From: Chara braunii
Lineage: Eukaryota; Streptophyta; Charophyceae; Charales; Characeae
Direction: 5' to 3'
Assembly: GCA_003427395.1 (NCBI GenBank)
Contig: BFEA01000074.1
Span: 3,182,984-3,228,145, forward strand
Length of the DNA stretch: 45,162 nucleotides
The notes under the pieces were generated by a model. The model was not told where the DNA came from, made no database searches, and saw only the letters and a list, made by a program, of their open reading frames with translations. Position 1 is the first letter of the stretch. The number at the start of each line of letters is the position of its first letter. This document shows, one piece after another, positions 1 to 9,858 of this stretch. The position numbers and the translations under genes were made by a program.

Positions 1-1416
1 GGGGGGGGGGAACGAGAAAAAACGAAAGGGGTGAACCTACCCCTGAACATGGAAAGATACACTACCATACTCGTGTGAGGATGAGATTCTACCCCCGGGC
101 CTAGTTCCCATCCGTTGCATCTCCCAACCTAGCCACTAATCCCGAGAACCAACGCTCGCCATGGGCCAAAACCCCGGGGTAACATCCTTCCTTGTTCGAA
201 TCCAATCGGGAACGAGAGAGATACTCGTTTCTTCCTCCCGTCCTTCTTCACCTCCGCCATAGCCCCACGGGCCTTCCTCTCTTACTAACTTTCGTTTTAC
301 TAATCCTTTTCTAAATCTAACCCCGTCATTGAATTCGCAATACCCGAAAACCTCTAAAACGAGCCTTCTCTTGTTCGTTTCCATCAGGAGGCGAGCAAAA
401 TATTTGCTTCCTTCCTACGNCCATATCCATTCTCACGGAGCCTCCGTGTACTACCTTTTCTTACTAACTTCCCCTACACTAACTTTCACTCTACTCTGAT
501 CGCAGATCTAGATTCGCCTTCCATCAAAACCCCAGATTAGGATCTTAGATTGTCAAAAATGGTCGAGAATCTACCGATTTAACTGGTCTTCACCCTCGCC
601 CATCTTCCTTCCTGCCATATCCCGGCGCTGCAACTTTCTTCTCCACCTCCTAGTCTTATCAACTAACACTAAAGCTGAGCTGTTCATATGGTTTGCCCGG
701 GGCCAAAACCCCAGGATTGCATCTTCCCCTACCCAAAACGGTGCTCAAACGAACACCCCCCCCCCGCTTTTCTACTGCGCCCGACTCCCTCCTTCGCCAT
801 TCTCACTGTCGAATGTACCCGCCCCAAATTCTCGCTCGGGTTCATTCATCTTTTCCCCCCTTCTTCCCAACCACTCCGCGCACCGTTGTTCTCACTAACC
901 TCTCTTTCTTCTACCTTATCACTAAAACTAAGCTCAGACTCGGATTCACACGGTCAATAAACCACAATTTTAGTTCGTTCCTCGCTCGATTCCGTAGAGA
1001 ATCGAGCGTGTTCCACTTTTCGGATTGCGCCCAAGTCCATAACCCACCATCTCCACTATCTCCTTCCTTTCTACCTCCCGATCCACTAACCCACTGGCCA
1101 AGCTAACCTCTCCGCTGTGTTCGCCCTGGCCCAAAATATCGGGATTGACCCTTCGTCCACTTGTTTCCATCAGGAAACGAGCGAGGTAGTTATCTCGTCG
1201 CCCTCTACGCTCACGTCCACCATCTCCTGCGCGCCCGTCATCTTCTTCAACTTTTAAACGCACCCGGAGCGAATCCGCGCCGGGTTCATTTCATCCCTCT
1301 TATCACTTGCCAGCCTCATCCTCCCTACTTCATTCCTTCTCCGCTTACCTCCTCTAATCCCTCTCCTTCACCTTTGCCTCTGCCGCCTTCAAGCCCCGTC
1401 TCCTTCTGCTACTAAN
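1..1416. repeat. Pyrimidine-rich degenerate repeat block
   Basis: The block is strongly C/T-rich on the + strand and holds no convincing gene. Short phrases recur in degenerate form. A 'ggccaaaacc'-like phrase lies at 164-174, 701-710 and about 1130, and 'tttccatcagga' lies near 379 and 1164. This suggests a decayed repeat with an irregular unit of roughly 450-550 bp. The short ORFs inside it have low-complexity Pro/Ser/Leu composition and are not credible proteins. The window opens with ten G. Single N bases sit at 420 and 1417, and base composition changes sharply at 1417, which may be an assembly joint. Confidence 0.4.
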
Positions 1417-1417
1417 G

Positions 1418-3025
1418 CAGTGTCCAGCAGATAGCGGCCCGACAGCGCCAAGGGCAGTCCAATGTGCCCTGCCCCTCTGGCAATCACTACTAGTCGGTTC
1501 GATACGGGACCGCGTCCTTTCACCAAAATGCCCCCGCCCAATGCCCTGCTGCGCGCTAGCCCAGATACCTCAGCGAAAGCTGGCCGATTCAGACAGCAGG
1601 GCCGGTGGTTCTGGGATTCAAATTCGCTAAGGAATGTATAACAACTCACCTGCTGAATCCACCGGCCCGACAGATAGCGCTCGGACGCTGCTGCAGTTGG
1701 GAGGACACGGGCCCGCTACAAAGCCCGTAATGCGGGTAGACGGTGGTGCGTGGTGCGGGTCCTCGAGCGGATCTTGGTGATAGTAGCAAATATTCAAAAG
1801 AGAACCTCGAAGGCCGTAGCGGAGAAGGGTCCCATGGAAACAGCCGCGGGACAGCGCCGCCCAGCCAGCGCTGTAGCCGCCTCCCACTAGCGTCCCCTGT
1901 CCATTGTCTCAAGGCACAGTTCACCATCCTCCAGGTCCCAACGAGCGTGCTCACACTCAAACCTCTTCGCAGCAGGCGGCGGGTGGGCGGAGGGTGCACG
2001 TGCAGCAGGTTCCCGTCATCTGGGTTCGAACACGGCCCTGTATCTCAACAGTTCATGGGCGTACCCATTGAGCTTGGCCCTTAGGCCCCGAGTGTAACCA
2101 CGGCCCCACGGCCCAAGGCAAAACGGGGCGCGGCCCCGGCACAAAAAAACAGTTTGTAATTGCTCTTCGGGCATCCCTGCGGATACAACACACCCCCGCG
2201 CGCTGCTACCGCAGTCTCGCGCCCTCGGGATACGACAAACAAAACAGATAGGGGAAATAGGATAAAATAGCAACAGGGTCGGGGAACAACAGGCTGCTAG
2301 CGCCTCGCCAGCCCCTGCTGACTGGGCCCGCCGTCACGCCTACAAACAAAAACCGAGGGGGATAGCCCTGGCCGCCCTCGACCCCATCGGTTCCTTCCAC
2401 GACGCTCTGCTACAGTTGTTGCGCCGACGCCCGCTGGCCTCCATCCTCAAACCTCCGTTGTAATAGTCTGATGCCGTAATCAAAAGGGCTAAGCCCAAGC
2501 CTGAGACCAAAACACGTCGGGTGCCATATAAGACGGTGCGGCGCGGCGTTTTGGGCCAATAAAACGGCTGCGCGGCTCTCAGTGCCCGCGCAGGTTCGCT
2601 TATACCGTGCCATAATTGCCCCGCGCGCCATCCTACGACACCCCGCTCATCGCACGAAAGTCGCGTCGTCGTTGCCGATGCCGTCGTCGGGGTCGTTCTC
2701 CGCAAGCGTGTTCGACTCGGTCAAAAGTACCAATCAACAGAAAATATCCTTAATTCCTGCTTAATCGAAAATAAATAATAAATAATATCATCTAGGCAAA
2801 ACGACCGAGGTCCGAGCCGACTCTTACGATCAACAACAGAAAAGAATCACGGGCGCCTTAAACCTGCGCGCTCACACACTCTCTATTATGGTCAACCACC
2901 CAGTCAACGCAATTATAGACGCAACTGCGCTTAGTGCGGTATACTTCAACTTTAAACAAAAACTGTTTTCTGTTACTTACAAAAAAAACAGGGCGGATAC
3001 CCTTGTAAGGGTATTCGCGCCGACA
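1418..3025. other. GC-rich then AT-rich stretch, no gene recognised
   Basis: From 1418 to about 2750 the sequence is GC-rich with several overlapping ORFs of 60-120 codons on both strands. None has a recognisable domain, and their Arg/Pro/Ala-rich composition is what GC-rich non-coding DNA gives. After 2760 it becomes AT-richer. I see no RNA gene, terminal repeat or long duplication here. Confidence 0.3.
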
Positions 3026-3246
3026 TCGTGTAACTGCACCATGTGATCGCACCGTTCAATTGTGCCATGTGATCGCATTGCATGACTATACCGTGTGACT
3101 ATACCGTGCGACTGGGCCACGTGACCGCATCGAGTGACATTACCGTGAGACTATACCGTGCGACTGTACCGCGCTACTGCGCTGTGCAATTGCGCCATGT
3201 GGGCGCATCGTGTGTTTGCTCCATGTGACTGTGCCATGTAAAGGCG
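3026..3246. repeat. 13-bp minisatellite, 17 units
   Basis: Seventeen consecutive units of exactly 13 bp can be laid out with no indel, starting at 3026, 3039, 3052 and so on to 3246. The best-conserved form is CCGTGYGACTRTA, with variants such as ccatgtgatcgca and ccatgtgactgtg. Units diverge in sequence while the register is kept. The period is not a multiple of three, so it is not a coding repeat. Confidence 0.8.
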
Positions 3247-5584
3247 CGAGTGCGTGAAAGCGTAGGCTTGTAAGTGCTCACTCGATTGGATGGTTGCCTA
3301 TAGAGAATAAAGCTCGATTGTGCCGTGAGAAGGAGAGGGTGCGAGTCTGTGAAAACCTGCATTAACCTGCGTGTGCAAGCTGTGTGCCTTGTGAGTCTGA
3401 TAACTGTTGTTGAGTGTTTGATCAATTGTGCGGATCTTCTTCTACAAAGGGGGAAAACGTAAGAATGATTTTCGTTGGCTGTTTTTCTACGCCTTGACTC
3501 CTGATTGGATGGGGAAAAGAAAGTCAGTATTAAGGAGAATCTCCTATGTCCTCACTAAATTCCTCCTTGATGGTGACTGAGTGTCGTTTTGCCTGGACGG
3601 GTAGGATCCAACCCAATGGAAAAATAAACTGAGTACCCATTATAGCCGACAAGGTTTCAATCAGAAAAGTGTGAAAAGTGTTGCGTGAACCCTCTTTCCT
3701 TGCTTCTTTTAAAGACTCCCGCCACAGTTGACCTCAATGTAGTCGGTCATGGCATGAGCACCAGGGCAGCTTTTTTCTGAGCCCTCAGCCTTACCTATTT
3801 TTTTTTTAAGCTTGAGTGTGGATAGGTCAAATGCCAAGAAACAGAGCCCCTCAGGTGAAAAACTTGGGCTCTAAGCACTGACTACACCAATTTTCAGTTA
3901 AAGCAGACGTATGAGCGGCTGAGCTGGCAGTGCCCTTTACATTTGGTTTGACGGTACTTAGGGTACGGATTATGTAACGGGGCTCCGAGCAGCACCCNGA
4001 CTCACCCAATACAGCAAATACCCGGTGTTATGGATGAATTGGTGAGAGNCTGTGAAAAGAACCCTTTTTGCCTCGTGTTGGCAAAGGTTGTGCTCATAGT
4101 CTTCTGCTTTGTGAACGAGTGAAAACCGATCACTTGGGATTCTGCCCCAGTTGGAAACGGGTTAGCATTTGATACTCCCCTCGTGCAGCATACGAACACC
4201 AACTATGATTGATGACTCGGTGTGCTGAGTATAAATGAGAATCGAACAGTGCGCTCGAAGTCTCGTAACATGTTAAGTGTAAACGATGCCCAGTGCGTGG
4301 ATAACCAACAGTGTATGCGTATTGAGCAAGAGTAAGCTTTTATTTGAGGTTGTGACGTCGAAGTATAGAATAACCCTATGATCTTACCTGATGAACGGGG
4401 TTTAGTGGGGACAAGTGTTCCGAATCATCCTAACGAAGGTGACCAGGGGGCGAACCCCGCAGTGGCCTATAGGGTGTGCGTAAGTCCTACATTAAAGGCA
4501 GAACTCCTCTGGGTAGCAGACTTGCTTCTACGCCGCCAAAACAAAGAGGTTTGAGCAACACACTTCAGCGCTGAGTGAACGGTAATCTAGAGTGTTGTGC
4601 TCAGACGTGCGTGTGTGCCTGTGAAACGGCCATTGTTTAGGGTGAGGCCATATATCCTTAGGAGCGGATCGCTATCGTGTTAACAACAGACTCTACTCAT
4701 GTCAGACCCTTGGCAACCCATTAGCAGACCTAAGAGACCCAACTTCTATGAAAGTGATCCTGTTCAGAAAGGACTAACCGCCGGTTAAGTAAATCAAAGG
4801 GGGTGGTTTATGAGGGATTGTCGTGGGCTATTGAGAGATTGGTGCTATATGAATCACATTGGGGTCAATTGCTGCATTCTCCGCCACCATATCAGGTGAC
4901 TGGTGACTGCTAGAGAAGGATATTAGCGGACTGATTACCTTGATTCACTATCATTCAAGACATCTCCTCATCGGCCATGCTACCCATTACCCTCCGGATG
5001 GTGATTCATGGTAAGGCAACGATCACCTGTGGCCAGAGTTATTGTCAGTTATTCTCTGTCAGTTGGCAGATCAGCCATCTGTCAGTTTCGTTTTGACAGA
5101 CCAATATCGTTCAGTGGATACAGCCAATCCAATACTCTGTCGTGAAAAGTGAACTTCAAGAGCATCACGTAGGAGTAAAGATAGTTAGTAACCTCACTTA
5201 TTGCTTGGGTTCTGGAGCAACAGGGAAACATGAGAGAAAATGAAGTCCTAGTGATAAACTCAATTTCTGTCAGGGACAAGAAAGAAGGATGAGAGACGGA
5301 AGCATGTAAGGATATAGAGAAACACAGGCTGACCCAAAGGGAGTTTGCAGTCAGAACTGTGGGGGAGAGAAAGTACATCGAGTATGTGATTTACTTTTAC
5401 GGGCTTGAAGGAAAACTGCACAACATAAGTTCAACCTTAGAAACTGTTGAACAGGCTAGGGAGAAACTCGTATAAGCTTGGCCGTGTTCGAATCACTATC
5501 CTCAGGGCTCTATCAGTTGTGAATGGCTACAGGTTGCAGCATCTCGCGAAGTGTGATGACACGTGAGGTAACAATTTTATGACT
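3247..5584. other. Non-coding stretch, nothing recognised
   Basis: About 2.3 kb without a supportable gene. Only short ORFs below 100 codons occur and none resembles a known family. Single N bases at 3998 and 4049 mark uncertain sequence. No terminal inverted repeat, poly(A) tract with target duplication, or RNA gene was found by eye. Confidence 0.3.
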
Positions 5585-5688
5585 CAATATTCAGAATAAT
5601 ACCCAGGCAGTACTTGGAATAATACTCTAAGTAATACTCAGGCAGTACTCAGAACAATGCTCAGACAATATTCAGACAATATTCGGGC
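5585..5688. repeat. 11-bp degenerate minisatellite
   Basis: About nine units of 11-13 bp follow the pattern caatattcagr or cagtactcagg. The last three units, at about 5656-5688, are regular 11-mers. Together with the 13-bp array it gives the first 6 kb a minisatellite-rich character. It lies about 500 bp upstream of the 216-codon ORF. Confidence 0.65.
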
Positions 5689-6181
5689 AAACGCTTTTGC
5701 AATTCAAGTGGTGTTCGGTCAATGACTTGACAGAGTATAACCAATGGTTTGACCGGTATTCTTTTAGTATTGCGGATGTTAGTAATCTGCATTCAGTATT
5801 GCAGTTGTACTCAATCGGAGAATGATGGTCGTTTGGTGACTTATTACTCCAATAAATTTTTGAAACGGCTATCAGAAAACAACGACCTAAATCCGTTATT
5901 AGAAGACAACATTCAGTAAACAGCGTTCAGTTTTCTCCGCCAGCAAATTCAACACTTCTCTTCCATCAGTCATCTAGCGAACATTCAGTTTTTCGAGTTA
6001 GTAATTAATCAGTAATATTCGGCTTTCTGATCAACAACCAAAAACAACAATAGGAAGCAGCAGTTAGCAGTGGCAACCAGAAGTAGCAATCAGAACAGTG
6101 TTCAAAAACACTCAAGCGGCGGACGTCTGGCGATCAAGCACGATTACTCTTCTCCATCAGAGGTAATTATTTATTGAACAC
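5689..6181. other. AT-rich region upstream of the 216-codon ORF
   Basis: An AT-rich stretch with many 'attcag' and 'cagtaat' words that resemble a further decayed continuation of the 11-bp repeat. It could contain the promoter or 5' UTR of the ORF at 6182, but I see no clear TATA box at a defined distance and claim none. Confidence 0.25.
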
Positions 6182-6832
6182 ATGAGAGAGATCAATCCTA
6201 TCACTGTTGACCAGTCGGTCCTTGACAACCTCAATTCGATTGCCGCCAGAGAGAGTTTTCCCTACAAGTATGTCAGGATTGATGGGTCAAAGCGCGAAGA
6301 TCTGTCTATCTTTGTTGTTCTCACTGAGTTTGCTGAGGGTACAGTCAATGATCTGCGGATCTATCTGAAGAAGGGGAACGAGACATACCATTATTTTGAT
6401 GCAGTGTGGACCACAGCAGCTGGGTACGTGCAGTGGAAAGCTGAGAGGCTTGAGGGTAATACAAAGCTGACCTATAGCTTTGGTCCTAAGTTTTTCACTG
6501 ACTATCCCAGACCGCCGGTTGCTCATTATCTTACTAACGGCTCTTACTGGGGTGGACTGGTGGACTTGGCCAAGAGATACAGATCGTCGGCAGTGATTGA
6601 CTATGAGGCGGTGACTGAGCCCTCTGAGTTTCCGCATCTCAGGAGGGGTATTTTCTCTCAGCCCTATCTCCCCACGTTATCGGAGGAATTTTGTGCCATG
6701 CTTGACTTCCGTATCATGAGACTTGGCTGGAAGTGTTTGGAATTGGTGGGCTTCAGGTGGCTGTACATTCAGAAGCCACAACCTCAGAGAGTACGGAGAC
6801 GTGGCAAAAAACCCAAACGGACAGCAAAGTGA
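6182..6832 (+). CDS. Hypothetical protein, 216 aa, basic C-terminal tail
   Basis: I do not recognise this protein. It is the longest intact ORF in the first 14 kb and its composition looks like a real soluble protein rather than translated repeat. The first ATG of the frame (MREINPITVDQ) was taken as the start. Residues 1-190 are mixed and globular-looking with many aromatic residues and no obvious membrane segment. The C-terminus is very basic (QRVRRRGKKPKRTAK), as in nucleic-acid-binding or nuclear-localised proteins. Downstream, at 6975-7079, is a sequence repeated at 24225-24330, and an AATAAA lies at 7125-7130. The repeated 3' flank makes a transposon-derived ORF as plausible as a host gene. 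No catalytic motif was seen. Confidence 0.45.
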   Translation: MREINPITVDQSVLDNLNSIAARESFPYKYVRIDGSKREDLSIFVVLTEFAEGTVNDLRIYLKKGNETYHYFDAVWTTAAGYVQWKAERLEGNTKLTYSFGPKFFTDYPRPPVAHYLTNGSYWGGLVDLAKRYRSSAVIDYEAVTEPSEFPHLRRGIFSQPYLPTLSEEFCAMLDFRIMRLGWKCLELVGFRWLYIQKPQPQRVRRRGKKPKRTAK

Positions 6833-6974
6833 GAGACGGAGAGAAGTTCAGAGGGTTGAGTGAGGACTCTTGATTGGTGCTAGCCATGCTCTCCTCCATA
6901 TGTACTCCCAGAGACTATTATGAGTTCTCACTATTCCCTCATTCAATTGCTCCTGTCGTTGCTCGAGTCAGTCA

Positions 6975-7079
6975 GTCCTGCTTCTTGGATTGCTTTGCCT
7001 GATGATTGTCTCCTTGGAAGATTTTGTCACAGTTCTCAAAATCAGGCTGACACAACTGATGCATGCATAGCACCCCATG
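6975..7079. repeat. Dispersed repeat, copy 1 (second copy 24225-24330)
   Basis: About 105 bp, roughly 85% similar by eye to 24225-24330. The longest shared block is 'gacacaactgatgcatgcat' plus the next bases to 'ccccatg'. Here it lies downstream of the 216-codon ORF. It has TGATGA and CTGA words about 55 nt apart, but no convincing terminal stem for a box C/D snoRNA. Confidence 0.7.
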
Positions 7080-7124
7080 ATTTTATGGTTATTATTTGCA
7101 TAATTTTCTGCTGTTCCGAATCAA

Positions 7125-7130
7125 AATAAA
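7125..7130 (+). promoter_or_regulatory. Possible poly(A) signal AATAAA
   Basis: A canonical AATAAA lies about 290 bp after the stop of the 6182-6832 ORF. Plant poly(A) signals are loose, and this hexamer is expected by chance in AT-rich DNA, so it is only weak support. Confidence 0.25.
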
Positions 7131-7626
7131 AGATTCCTAAGACGGGGGACCGGCGAAGATCGCAATTGAAGGGTCTCGCTCGAAGCCGGACGCACACAAC
7201 AGGAAGGGATTTGCATTACTTAATTTTTATTTTACTGCAATCAACAACAAAATCCTGCGTGACAGCCTGTTGACTCTCTTGGTCGGTTGAAGTGGCCTGA
7301 CTGAGAAAAAGTGCGACACCGCGTGGTCACGAACACTACATAGTGTGCTGTCATTGCGACAATTTGTGTACTGATGCATGGCTAGTTGATATGGCAAAGT
7401 CTGCGTTGCCTTACTATCTATTCAGAGCCTCGTTTATGATTACTATTCATTTAGTTGTTGAAAAGTTATGGGTTGAAAGTGGAAAAAAAGACTGGTCGTG
7501 ATTTACGCATGAAGTTGGTTTGGTTTATTATTGAAAGTGTCACGCGTGGTTAGATTGGCCGTCCTAGTCGCTCGGCGTAAAACCACGCTTGGGAGATCAG
7601 CCCCCCGAGTGTCGGTTCGCGTGCGG
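7131..7626. other. Unassigned stretch
   Basis: No gene is recognised. A 16-bp word, aaaatcctgcgtgaca (about 7249-7264), recurs in both copies of the 335-bp duplication downstream. The duplicated family may therefore once have extended to here. Confidence 0.3.
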
Positions 7627-8284
7627 GGTCGATTAAGGCGTTGACCCCGCGTGCCACCTATCCTACCGTGAAGGAGAAACACCCTTGGTTGGGCCACCTC
7701 TGCTATTGCACTCGAGAAGCTTTACATATGGTTCAGTAGCTCGACGGGGATACGCCCACCGAAGGGATGGTGATAACTCCCATAGGTGGAGGAATGTTGT
7801 GCCTTGCGTGACCTCTATCCTGTCGTAGGGGTTCACGAGAGGTACGACCGACAGACTCGGCCAGATTGGCAATGCTCTACGGAAAAGTCCTGCAAAAATC
7901 CTGCGTGACACGGCTAGGAGGGTCCTTCCCGAGGGACCGATGCGCTCGATAGCGCGCGCGAGGTCGATAAAGGCGTTGACCCCGCGTACCACCTATGCTA
8001 CCGTGAACGAGAAACGCCCTTGGCTGGGCCACCTCTGCTATTGCACTCGAGAAGCTTTACATATGGTTCAGTAGCTCGACGGGGATACGCCCACCGAAGG
8101 GATGGTGATAGCTCCCATAGGTGGAGGAAAGTTGTGCCTTGCATGACCTCTATCTTGTCGTAGGGGTTCACGAGAGGTACGGCCGACAGACTCGGCCGGA
8201 TTGGCAACGCTCTGCGGAACAGTCCTGCAAAAATCCTGCGTGACACGGCTAGGAGGGTCCTTCCCGAGGGACCGATGCGCTCGA
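7627..8284. repeat. 335-bp tandem duplication
   Basis: Two direct copies with a period of 335 bp: 7627-7961, starting ggtcgattaaggcgttgacc, and 7962-8284, starting ggtcgataaaggcgttgacc. They differ at only a small number of positions. Each gives the same minus-strand open frame of about 80 codons, which I regard as an accident of the repeat. The internal 'ctcgagaagctttacatatgg' part is nearly unchanged between copies, so the duplication is fairly recent or homogenised. Confidence 0.85.
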
Positions 8285-9345
8285 CAACGTTTTCAAACTG
8301 CCGGACCCCAAATTAGGTTGGGGGGATCGGGGTAAAGGCGTACAACATTTTAAAACGACGGACCACCTAATGTGGCAAGGGGGTTAGGGGTAAGGGGGTA
8401 TGCCATTTTGAAAACGTCAGACCTTTGAATGAGGAAGGGAGTTTAGGGGGTAAGGGGATTCGGTGTTTTTGAAACGCTGGACCCCTTAATGTGATAAAGG
8501 GGCGATAGGGGGCAAAGTGGAACAACATTTTCAAAATGCAGGACCCCTCAGTATAGTTGGGGGTTAAAGGGTAAAAGGGTGTGACATTTTCAAAACACTG
8601 GAACCCGAAATGTGATTGGGCGGTTGGGAGTAGGGGGTTGTGACATATTAAAACTGTTCCATTCAAGTGTGGTTCTCTCACCACCACTGGGATAGAGGTC
8701 TTGCACAAGGGCCTTAAAAAAAAAAAAAAAAAAAAAAGTGTGATCAGGCAGCTGGGGGTAAGTGCATCCAGAGTTAATGGCATCCCCTCACATGTGGTAT
8801 GGCAGGGGTAGGGGTTGAAGGGGAACATCGGATCGCCGAATATAGTTGTGAGGGAGTGTAGGTGGTAAAGGGAAACGATGTTCTCAAAACACCGGTCCCC
8901 CTAAGGGATGGAAAAAGGGAGTGTGCGGATAGGGGTTAAGTGGGGAGACACCCACATTTGTCAGGGAGGGTAAGTGGTGCAGGTTGGAAATGCTGGACCC
9001 CTGAAGGTGGTGCGGGTGTAGGGGGTAAGGGGTTGCTGCATTTTTCAAACGTCGAACCTCAAATTTGTTCGCGGGGGTAGGGGGTAAGAGGTTGTGGTGT
9101 TTTGGAAATGCAAGACCCCTAAAGGTAGTACTACGGGGTTAGGGGTGAGCGGGTACAGTTTTGGAAATGAAGTATGAAGGGTCAGCGAAACAAGGTAAGG
9201 TGGCTGGTACATCAGAATTTACTACGGGGTTAGGGGGTGAGCGGCGAAACAAGGTAAGGTGGTTGATACATGGAAATAAAGTATGAAATGCGAGACCCCT
9301 GAAGGTAGTACTATATGGTTAGGGGATGAGGAGGTACACTTTTTG
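8285..9345. repeat. ~59-bp satellite with telomere-like G-rich half
   Basis: Units begin with a 'cattttcaaaacg'-like phrase at about 8287, 8346, 8404, 8464, 8526, 8585 and 8643, a spacing of 58-62 bp. Each unit continues with a 'ctggaccccttaatgtgat' phrase and a G-rich half such as ggttaggggtaaggggg. After a small insertion (8672-8735) the array continues in more decayed form to about 9345, with anchors near 8880, 9039, 9098 and 9160. The G-rich half resembles degenerate TTAGGGG telomere sequence and could form G-quadruplexes. No coding capacity is credible. Confidence 0.8.
8672..8735 (+). mobile_element. Tiny poly(A) retroposon inside the satellite
   Basis: About 44 bp of unrelated sequence plus a run of roughly 20 A is flanked by the direct repeat aagtgtg (8665-8671 and 8736-8742). 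Removing the insert and one copy restores a normal satellite unit. It is a severely 5'-truncated retroposon made by target-primed reverse transcription. Its parent family could not be identified. Confidence 0.65.
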
Positions 9346-9465
9346 GGAAAAGTAATCGTGGTTTATGAAGATCCCACACACATCACCAACTGTCTTCTGA
9401 GTAGTCTTTCACAGTTGGTGCGATAGACTCACAGTCTCACACCTTGTTGTTTTAATAATTTAACC

Positions 9466-9634
9466 TTAAACCACCAGTACCTTTCCCAGCTATTTTTTCA
9501 GAGGCGTTCCGGGTAACGCACTGGCCTGAAACGGAAGGGCGGCCGCCGATAAATCGAATCGGCGGCCATTCTTGATTTCGGGGCCGGAGCGCAGTGCCCG
9601 CGGCCGACATATGGGAAAGATACTGGTGGTTTAA
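9466..9634. mobile_element. TTAA-bounded hairpin MITE, 169 bp
   Basis: The ends are inverted repeats. 'ttaaaccaccagtacctttc' starts at 9466 and its complement ends at 9634, with arms of about 23 bp and one mismatch. Both ends carry TTAA, the target site of piggyBac-like and Kolobok-like DNA transposons. TTAA is its own complement, so it cannot be separated from the repeat. Inside is a second perfect hairpin, ggccgccgat...atcggcggcc, near 9540-9567. There is no coding capacity, so it is a non-autonomous element. It sits between the G-rich satellite and the C-rich array. Confidence 0.7.
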
Positions 9635-9745
9635 CCCCTTACATCTTACATCTTACCCCTTACCCCTTACCCCTTATCCCCTACCCCTACCCCCTACCCA
9701 CTATCCCGTACCCCCTTAGCCCTTAGCCCTTACCCCTTACCCTGT
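9635..9745. repeat. CCCCTTA telomere-like array
   Basis: About 110 bp of degenerate 6-8-bp units such as ccccttaccccttacccc, cccctacc and ccttagccc. In strand sense it is the complement of the TTAGGGG-like runs at 8285-9345. The two therefore face each other across the MITE. Confidence 0.75.
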
Positions 9746-9802
9746 CATAATTCATTACAAAACCGTGAGCAATGAGGCAAAATAACAATGTTTCAACTTC
9801 GT

Positions 9803-9844
9803 TCAAAAAATTAAAAATGACCATTTTGACGAAATTGTAGTTCT
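9803..9844 (-). pseudogene. LINE-M 3'-terminal coding remnant
   Basis: Read on the minus strand, the frame that leaves the SINE-interrupted LINE segment at 10727 continues through the short bridge at 10255-10259 and then here, once the two poly(A) insertions between them are removed. The few residues carry no domain. They show that the LINE was in place before both retroposons inserted. Confidence 0.5.
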
Positions 9845-9858
9845 AGGGCCTAAGATGT

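Noticed and set aside
1-10. Ten G at the start of the window.
   Set aside because: Too short to interpret. It may be a low-quality read end or part of the repeat.
185-210. tRNA B-box-like words (gttcgaatcc near 190, ggttcgaacac near 2020, gttcgaatcac near 5485).
   Set aside because: No A box at the proper distance and no cloverleaf could be drawn at any of the three.
3026-3246. CRISPR-like array.
   Set aside because: Units are contiguous 13-mers with no spacers, and the context is eukaryotic.
6999-7060. Box C/D snoRNA-like TGATGA and CTGA words, repeated near 24251-24310.
   Set aside because: No convincing terminal stem in copy 1 and no clear guide sequence could be assigned. The similarity between copies is explained by a dispersed repeat.
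7663-8246. Two similar minus-strand ORFs of 82-109 codons.
   Set aside because: They arise from the 335-bp duplication, with no domain and no independent sign of coding.
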